Below, piece by piece: positions 57,477 through 64,000 of a stretch of DNA of 64,000 nucleotides (position 1 is the stretch's first letter; every line of letters starts with the position of its first letter). The DNA comes from Limnanthes douglasii subsp. nivea. Its lineage: Eukaryota > Streptophyta > Magnoliopsida > Brassicales > Limnanthaceae. The stretch covers positions 339,266,654 through 339,330,653 of the forward strand of contig JAUPFV010000002.1 of NCBI GenBank assembly GCA_036936605.1. The letters run 5' to 3'. The position numbers and the translations under genes are program-made. The notes below the pieces were generated by a model. The model had not been told where the DNA came from. It saw only the letters and a list, made by a program, of their open reading frames with translations, and did no database searches.

Positions 57477-58975
57477 ACAAACTAGAGTCAAATTCAGCAA
57501 ATCGGCTGTAAGAAAGACCAAAGGGATAGTGGACTACATTCACTCAGATCTTTGGGGCCCAAACAGAATTCCATAATGGGTTATAATATTGCAATCGCGA
57601 GTTCAATGATTTATGCGAAGCTGAGGGAATAGTGCGCCATCACACTTGTTTAAGAACACCACAACATAATAGAGTAGCAGAAAGAATGAACAGAACGCTT
57701 TGTGAAAAGGCATGAAGTATGCTCTCGTATTCCGGTGTGGGAAAGGATATTTGGGCTGAAGTTATCAATACAGCGTGTTACTTGGTGAATTGGTCTCTAT
57801 CAACGGCTATTGATTGTAAAACTCCTTTTGAGATTTGGTCTGGAACGTCGGCTGATTATGAACATTTGAGGGTGTTCGGTTGTCCTGCGTATGCTCATGT
57901 GAGAGATGGTAAGCTTGAGCTGAGGGAAAAGGGGTGCATATTTCTAGGATATGATACTAGAGTGAAGGGATATAGGTTATGGTGTACCTCTCCAAAGTCT
58001 CCAGGTTTTCTCATCAGTGTGGACTTTACTTTTAATGAGTTTACTTTAATAGACAGTCAGAAGGAAGTAGGAGAAATGGTCGAATCAGGATCGGTTGTGA
58101 GTAAACAGGTGGAGCTTGAAGTAGAATCAGTTCCTAGCAGGTCCAATAATTCAAGTGGTTCTGAGGTGGATCCAGAATCAGGAGGTGAAGTGTCAGCATC
58201 AGATGATAGTGATGATGATGCACCTGAACCAGAACAACAACCTTATAGCATGGCATTGGGCAGAGAAAGAAGAGATATTAGACTTCCAAAAAGGTATGCG
58301 AATCTAGTTGCATATGCTCTGTCAGTTACAGAAGAAGTTGAGATGCATGATCCTAGTAGCTACAGAGAAGCTATAGCGATTTCAGAGGCAGATCGATGGA
58401 TTGGTGCTATGGGGGAAGAGATTGAATCTCTTCAAAATGATACTGTGAACGTTGGCTTAACTTTTAACAAGACCGATATTGGTGAATCGATGAATGATGT
58501 TGTAGGATCATTAGTTGGTTTAGTTGATTTCGACTTTGCATGTGATATGGATAAAAGATCTCTGACAGGATATGTATTTACTCTAGCTGGGAGTGCGATC
58601 AGTTGGAAAGCACAGTTGCAAGCTACTGTAGCTTTGTCTACAACAGAGGCAGAGTATATGGCGGTAACAGAAGCAGCTAAAGAGGCAATATTGCTGCAAG
58701 GTTTGGTGGCAGATTTGGGCTTGGATAGGACTACTACAAAAGTGTTTTGTGACGGTCAAAGCGTCATATACCTTACAGGGAACCAGATGTACCATGAGCG
58801 TACAAAGCACGTAAATGTCAGGTATCATTTTATTCGTGATATAATATCAAAGGGAATTGTTGATATGAAGAAAGTGTCTACACACGATAATCCAGCAGAT
58901 ATAATGACCAAGGTAGTATCAGTTCGAAAGTTTAGGGATAGTCTAAACTGGATCGATGTTCGCAGTATAGAGTGA
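57462..58975 (+). pseudogene. Copia copy 3: integrase and RNase H, joined open frame
   Basis: The integrase core deletion is shared with the other copies, and a private TGA (57714-57716, CGA to TGA) interrupts the catalytic-Glu segment. From 57719 to 58975 a 418-codon frame runs without stop through the integrase C-terminus, the linker and the RNase H because the 17 bp missing in copies 1 and 2 (near 58010) are present. The RNase H has consensus residues at places changed in the other copies (VALSTTEAEYMAVTEAAKEA; YHERTKHVNVRYHFI). Confidence 0.9.
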
Positions 58976-59061
58976 ATGCCTTAAGGGCATTTGGTGAGTC
59001 AGAAGAAGAAAAGTTTATTTGTTGATAGTGAAGAAATGATATTCACCTCAAGGGGAAGATT

Positions 59062-59455
59062 TGTTGTAAATGAGTCGAATAGTGCCTTGACAGTGTACTG
59101 TGTCCGGCAGTATAGTTTTGTGTCTGTGATATTGATATTGTGTCTTGACAGTGTATTGTGTTTGGCAGTACAAATAAGTGTTGTGACAGTATCGTTGTCA
59201 ATTTTTTGGTATGAGCCCATTAGGCCCATTTTCTAGTAAATCTATTAATTCCCTATAAATAGATTACTAGGGCGACACAAAACACAATCTCAAATGTGTA
59301 CGTTATCTATCATAGTGAAACTCTTTTCTCTGGCGGCGCCCGTGGACGTAGACAATTGTTGAACCACGTTAAATCATGTGTTCATTTAAATCTTTCATTC
59401 GCTTATGTTATGTGCTTTAGCCATTTTGTGATAATTTCATAGTAATTTAATAACA
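59062..59455 (+). repeat. Copia LTR 4
   Basis: 394 bp, TGTTGTAAATGAG...TAATAACA, followed by target duplication TAACG. It is closer to LTR 2 and LTR 3 (about 17 differences by eye) than to LTR 1. Confidence 0.93.
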
Positions 59456-59460
59456 TAACG

Positions 59461-60050
59461 TCATGTTAAGATTTTTATAGATAATAATAATAATTTAACA
59501 TACCATTACATGACTCATAATGTCGATCATTTTTTAAGGGTTTGTAATTTAAGGTATTGTGCATAAATATAGATATATGCATCAATAACTTATATACTAG
59601 AATTTTTTTCTAAGTTCAATAGAGATCATTGCGAAACACTAATGATTACACGTGGAGAACATTAACAATCACAAGTGAAAAATTGGAAATCATATACATG
59701 TGAAACCCAATTTAAGAGTACTTACGAAATATCCAAAACACTCACTATACACACTCCAACTTAACCAAATAGATTTAAAATTGAATAATATTACCTAATA
59801 ATACAACTTTTCCTTATTAGCTATCTCCAACATGTTTAAGAAACTGACAAAACAATTACTTTTGTATAATACCGTACAACTGGATCATCAACATTACTTA
59901 ATTTCTTCATCTTATACAAGTTATTGACATCATTTAGTAGGATTATATATATTTTTTAATTATTTATTGGTCATACAAATTCTACATTTTATGTTTAGTT
60001 CTTAAATACTGCAATGTGATATAGTCGCAATCCTTTTTGTTGTTGTCTAT
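59461..60050. other. AT-rich DNA right of the copia array
   Basis: Continuation of the insertion target. No gene or repeat recognised. Confidence 0.45.
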
Positions 60051-60051
60051 T

Positions 60052-60372
60052 TTACCGTGCCATGTCATATTTTGACGATTCATCTTCCTTTGGTAGTTGA
60101 AATACAACTATGTCATATACTAACCAACCTTCTTCTTGTTTTCCTTCTACTCTTGTAATGTCATATTCTAGATATTCATCTTCACATTATTCTTTAAATG
60201 TTTTCGGATCATATACTTTCCATTTTCTCGTGTTAACTTTACCTTCAGCTAACCATTCTTCACCTTTATATTCCATTATTTCAATATTATTAAGCTTTAA
60301 ATCTCTTTTAAAAACCCACAATAATTGAAGAGTCGTGAAATTTAATTTTATCGGTGCTGGGAAAGATGTAGC
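60052..60372 (-). pseudogene. Unrecognised ORF with coding character, one in-frame stop
   Basis: A minus-strand frame of about 107 codons with a single TAA (60187-60189). It reads FPAPIKLNFTTLQLLWVFKR, then IEIMEYKGEEWLAEGKVNTR, KWKVYDPKTFKE, the stop, CEDEYLEYDITRVEGKQEEG, WLVYDIVVFQLPKEDESSKY, and ends DMAR. The acidic, Trp/Tyr-containing composition without low-complexity runs looks like a real former protein. No family is recognised and no start codon or splice context was established. Confidence 0.4.
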
Positions 60373-60937
60373 GTAACATAATAATAAAAAATACGAAGTA
60401 ACGTATTTACCATATATTTGTTAACAACATAATTTCCGCATACTTGTTCTCTTCGAAAATTTATAAAAAAACTCTAACAACATCTTTATTCATATAATAA
60501 CACTTGAAGAATCATGGTATAAGAAGTCATAATTATGATGTATGTGACCCTTTTCTAAGGGTTATGTGTTTCATGAGAAATGGTTACACATTAGGTAAAT
60601 ATTTTTGTTACGCATTAATGTGAAGTAAGTAATATGTTTCTTAACACTAGTAGTGTATGATAAGGTAATTTACTCCCACGTGAAATACCAAGATGATGAA
60701 TTATAATCGAGAAAGAAATTGCTATGTGTTTAATAATTGTTTTCTTATTAGAAGTTTTATTAGTCTTCGGATGAATATTTTGGTCCATATTTATAGAGTT
60801 TACAAACAATATTATACTAACTACTATATTACATTTGTTATTTTGTTATAATCTTCTAACAAACTTTCTTGGTAACCTCTTATATGATGAAACATGCGAA
60901 TACAGTTATAATCACCCGAACAACCTTGATGTATGCT
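60373..60937. other. AT-rich DNA, nothing recognised
   Basis: No ORF with coding character; short ggttacacatta/gttacgcattaa-like motifs near 60580-60620 only. Confidence 0.4.
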
Positions 60938-61290
60938 TTTCGCATATCTCTTATGACCCTCTTTACTAAAAACCTGGGAAATTATATGAAAGTTTATATA
61001 GAAAGCATGATTGTTAAAAACAATGACAATATTTTAGACGTGTCAACATTATCTGAAACCTTCGATAATTTTAGAAAGATTAATTTGAATTTGAACCTAG
61101 TAAAGTGTTGTACTGGAGTACAAGTATGAAAATTCTCGCCTTCTGTGATTAGTAAACGAGGAATTGAAGATGATCACATACAATTAAAAGCCTTGATGGT
61201 TATAAATCTACCTAAATGTATAAACGATGTATTATAATTTATGAGACGATTAATAGTCTTATCAAGTTTCATATCCATAGGTTCAGATAG
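60938..61290 (+). pseudogene. Ty3/gypsy reverse transcriptase fragment
   Basis: The palm-to-thumb part of a gypsy RT. LGNYMKVYIESMIVKNNDN is the catalytic strand, with Y-I-D-D changed to Y-I-E-S. LSETFDNFRKINLNLNLVKC follows, then in a shifted but continuous reading SKRGIEDDHIQLKALMVINL and FMRRLIVLSSFISIGSDRS. It ends where a minus-strand copia begins, mirroring the gypsy/copia junction at 784/785. Confidence 0.8.
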
Positions 61291-64000
61291 AAGTCATGTT
61301 TTCTTTGGATTACTCGTTAAATAAATAATACTAGTATTATCATACAACATAATCATATTTTTCTCCAAGCCAATGGTTTCACTTAACAATTCCTTCATCC
61401 AAATAGCTTTCTTAATGGCTTTTGTAGCATCCATATATCCGGCTTCTCTATATGGCGCTGCAATGACCTTATGTATACAAAGCTTCCAGCTAACCATTCC
61501 TCTAAGCAGATTAAACAGATAAGCCAAAGTAGACTTCCTTATGTTAAAGTAGTGCGAATAATCAGAGTCCACATACCATCTCAACACTATATAACCGGTA
61601 TGTTTCCGATTGTAAGACAATCCTATAGCAGCCGAACCGTTCAAATATTTCATGAGCCACTTGAGTGCATATGGATGCAGATTTCCCATATAAAAAATAA
61701 AACACTTACCGTATAAGAAAAATCAGGTGTCGTACAAATTATAGCATAAATAATACTACCAATAACATTGGCATACGGTATCTTCATCATATACTTATTA
61801 TATATAGCTTCGGTTGGTGTTTGAGTGGCACTAAGTTTGAATTGTACACTAATGAAGTCCCAAACAGTTTGGCTTTAGAGATACACTTTCAGTTTGTTCC
61901 TTCTCATATTCACACAAAGTATCCTCATATCTTCTCCTATATCTTTCATCTCAATTATATAAATATATCTTCCATCTATTAGGATATTATCCACATACAA
62001 TAGAAACAAGATTTATCTCTCCATATGTGTTTTCTCATTCCAATTGGTAAACTTGGCATAGTAGATACGACCATATTTGATAGATCTTATAAATAAATAA
62101 AATCTTCTATTACACTGCCTTGACGACTCTTTTAGCCGATAAAGAAGTATATTCAATAAATACACATCAACTTTATTCCCTTCTTCAAATACTTTAGACT
62201 AATATATGTAAATTTTATCTTGTCGTTCACCATGCAGGAAGCCAATAATAATATCCATTTGATCCAGCTCAAGATCAAATTTAGCAATAATTGATAGTAG
62301 AATCCTGATTGAGGTTTGTTTCACAACCGATAAAAATATATAATTCAAATTAACACCATTCTTTTGTGTAAATCCCATAGACACCAGTTTAGCCTTGTAT
62401 CTGGGTAAATCAATATCAGGTATACATAAATTCTTCTTGAATATATTTACTCCCAACAAGCTTTTAAACCTTTGGCTGCTTTATAGGAATCCAGGTTCCC
62501 GTCTTCTTAAGAGATCCTACTTCTTCTCCCATGGTCGTAATCCACCTTTTTATATCACTTTTATTAATAACATCATGGTAGTTTTCAGGATCAAGAATAT
62601 CTCTTTGTATTTCAATCGATAAAGTATAACCAATTACATTAACAAAACCATACATTTATGGTTGTGTGCTTGATGTTCATGATATGTCCATTTGATAACT
62701 CTCGAGCTCATGTTACTCTATAGTTTGATCATCCAAAGGCCATGGAACATCAGAACCTCGTCCATCTTCATATTAATATAGTTGAACTTCCTATTTACGA
62801 GTCAAAGTTGTACCAGGTCCCACAGCATCTTCTCCAGAAGCATTTCCAACTTCACTCTCTAGATCAGACTCATCATCATTTTACATCTTTTCTCAGTAGT
62901 ACTAGTTTGAGTCTCTACCGTATTCTTCAATGACAGATCTTCCTTTTTAAAAAACTTGTCTGTGATTATCATAATAATCTACTTCTTCCAGATTCCCGAA
63001 GAACACACATTTGAGTGCTCTCGGCCGAAGCTTATATTGCTTCACATATGAGTAGGAAGCATATCTGAACACTTTTAAATATTCTAACTTAGGTTTCTAT
63101 CTGGCATAAGCCTCTTGAAGATAAATAAACTTAAACATAAAAATGAACTCTTGTTGATGATATACATATCTATTGTCACGACTTCTCTCTTAAAAGCTTT
63201 ACCTCATTCTAAAGGTATGAAGGATACAACTTACCATTTCCCCAAAACTTTTGGTTCATACTCTTAGCAAGACCATTTTTTGGGGGAATCCCACTCACGT
63301 TTGAGTATCTAGAAATGTTAAACTTTGAATAATTTCTAGTGAACTCATTGTTCACATCTCCAAACCATTATCAGTCAAAAGATTCTTCAGCACTTTCATG
63401 GTTTGATTTTTTGCCAATGTCTTCAAGTTGACAAATGAATTATAATATTCATCTTTGATCTTCAAAATTATAACCCATACTTTTCTAGAATAATCATCTA
63501 TCAACAATATAGAGTACCTTGCACCACCTATGCTAGGTTCCCGTGTCTCACCCTAAAGATATGAATGAACATAATCAAGCACTCCAATGGTTTTTTGGTT
63601 ATTAGGTAAAAAGTTCAACATTTTTCTCTTACCTAATAAATAACTTTTGCAAAAGCTCAAATTTGAACTAGGGTACCATTTAACATCCTTTGTTTACTTA
63701 GTTCACAAAGCTCATTCTCACTTAAATATCACGGTTAAAGATGTCATAACGTGGTAGACTCTTGTTCTGCACTCGACACACCCCATATCACTAAAAATCC
63801 TTTAAGAACAACATATTATTATTCATATAGACTTTCATAACAACAAAAGAGTCGAGGTAAACTCTTCCTCATCTAACATCTGAATAAAAAAACAGGTTAC
63901 GTTTAAATAAGGGTACACATTTTACGTTATTAATCATGATCTAAAGTCATATAAATAACTTGAGCAAACAACTACAATCATTTTTTATAAGTGTCAAAAT
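61291..64000 (-). pseudogene. Decayed Ty1/copia pol, continuing past the window end
   Basis: Read from right to left: integrase pieces at about 63960-63000 (the DNGLEM region near 63385, YVKQYKLRPRALKCVFFG near 63020); RT start at 62464-62655 (VIGYTLSIEIQRDILDPENY, GSLKKTGTWIPIKQPK); RT at 62199-62459 (RYKAKLVSMGFTQKNGVNLN, FDLELDQMDIIIGFLHGER), where the usual V-K-T-A-F-L-H-G is largely kept; RT end near 61750-61840 (IGSIIYAIICTTPDFSYTVS); and RNase H at 61294-61689 (ALKWLMKYLNGSAAIGLSYN, YVDSDYSHYFNIRKSTLAYL, NTSIIYLTSNP). The RNase H Glu region is mutated (PYREAGYM for STTEAEYM). No LTR is visible inside the window. Confidence 0.83.

Larger units (their letters stand above)
48842..59455 (+). 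mobile_element. Triple tandem Ty1/copia array: four shared LTRs, three internal regions, one target duplication
   Basis: LTRs at 48842-49235, 52243-52636, 55644-56037 and 59062-59455 are each 394 bp. Internal regions are 49236-52242, 52637-55643 (3007 bp each) and 56038-59061 (3024 bp). A single 5-bp target duplication TAACG (48837-48841 and 59456-59460) brackets the whole array, so it arose from one integration site by LTR-LTR unequal exchange. Each internal region starts with a primer site (TGGTATTAGAGCC, close to the initiator tRNA-Met type) and ends with a purine tract (aaggggaagat). All three are the same deletion derivative: gag, protease, part of integrase and RNase H remain, but the RT core and part of the integrase core are missing. 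Units 49236-52636 and 52637-56037 look identical by eye. Confidence 0.96.

Overview
The window is nuclear DNA of a flowering plant, most likely Brassicaceae. It is AT-rich, has spliced genes with short GT-AG introns, carries two germin-like protein genes, and is full of plant-type Ty1/copia, Ty3/gypsy (Tat lineage), L1-type LINE, SINE, hAT-like and Mutator-like elements. Only three host genes can be defended: a seven-exon gene of the plant family whose proteins begin MAYVPPHKR (minus strand, 2170-4316; possibly damaged in exon 1), and two intact two-exon germin-like genes (minus, 17778-18526; plus, 47511-48259). All three sit among mobile elements.

Layout. 1-1240: a Tat gag fragment (+) abutting a copia RT fragment (-). 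2170-4316: the MAYVPPHKR gene. 4400-8770: AT-rich DNA with small repeats. 9030-14335: an old copia remnant split by a 4.19-kb gag-only LTR element (9753-13942, target duplication GTATT). That element carries about 34 copies of a 47-bp minisatellite that is stop-free in all three frames of its sense strand. 14840-17040: LINE ORF1 (-). 17778-18526: germin-like gene 1, with a 701-bp hAT-like element (18825-19525, 8-bp target duplication) upstream of its promoter. 20170-23060: a decayed copia. 26641-28621: a 1-kb tandem duplication of unknown content. 29448-40877: a Tat element with gag, protease, RT, two RNases H and integrase on the plus strand, 3' tandem repeats, and a decayed antisense ORF. 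It has extra LTR copies at both ends but one outer target duplication (GATAC). 41900-45988: a LINE (-) containing a MITE. 46517-46734: a SINE. 47511-48259: germin-like gene 2. 48842-59455: three copia internal regions in tandem sharing four LTRs, with one target duplication (TAACG). 60940-64000: a gypsy RT fragment (+) abutting a long decayed copia (-).

The germin-like genes encode secreted cupins with all manganese-ligand residues and are probably functional. Nearly every transposon ORF has stops, frameshifts or deletions. The most unusual architecture is LTR-sharing concatemers inside single target duplications (seen twice, in different families) and the 47-bp array. Comparisons and copy counts were made by eye.
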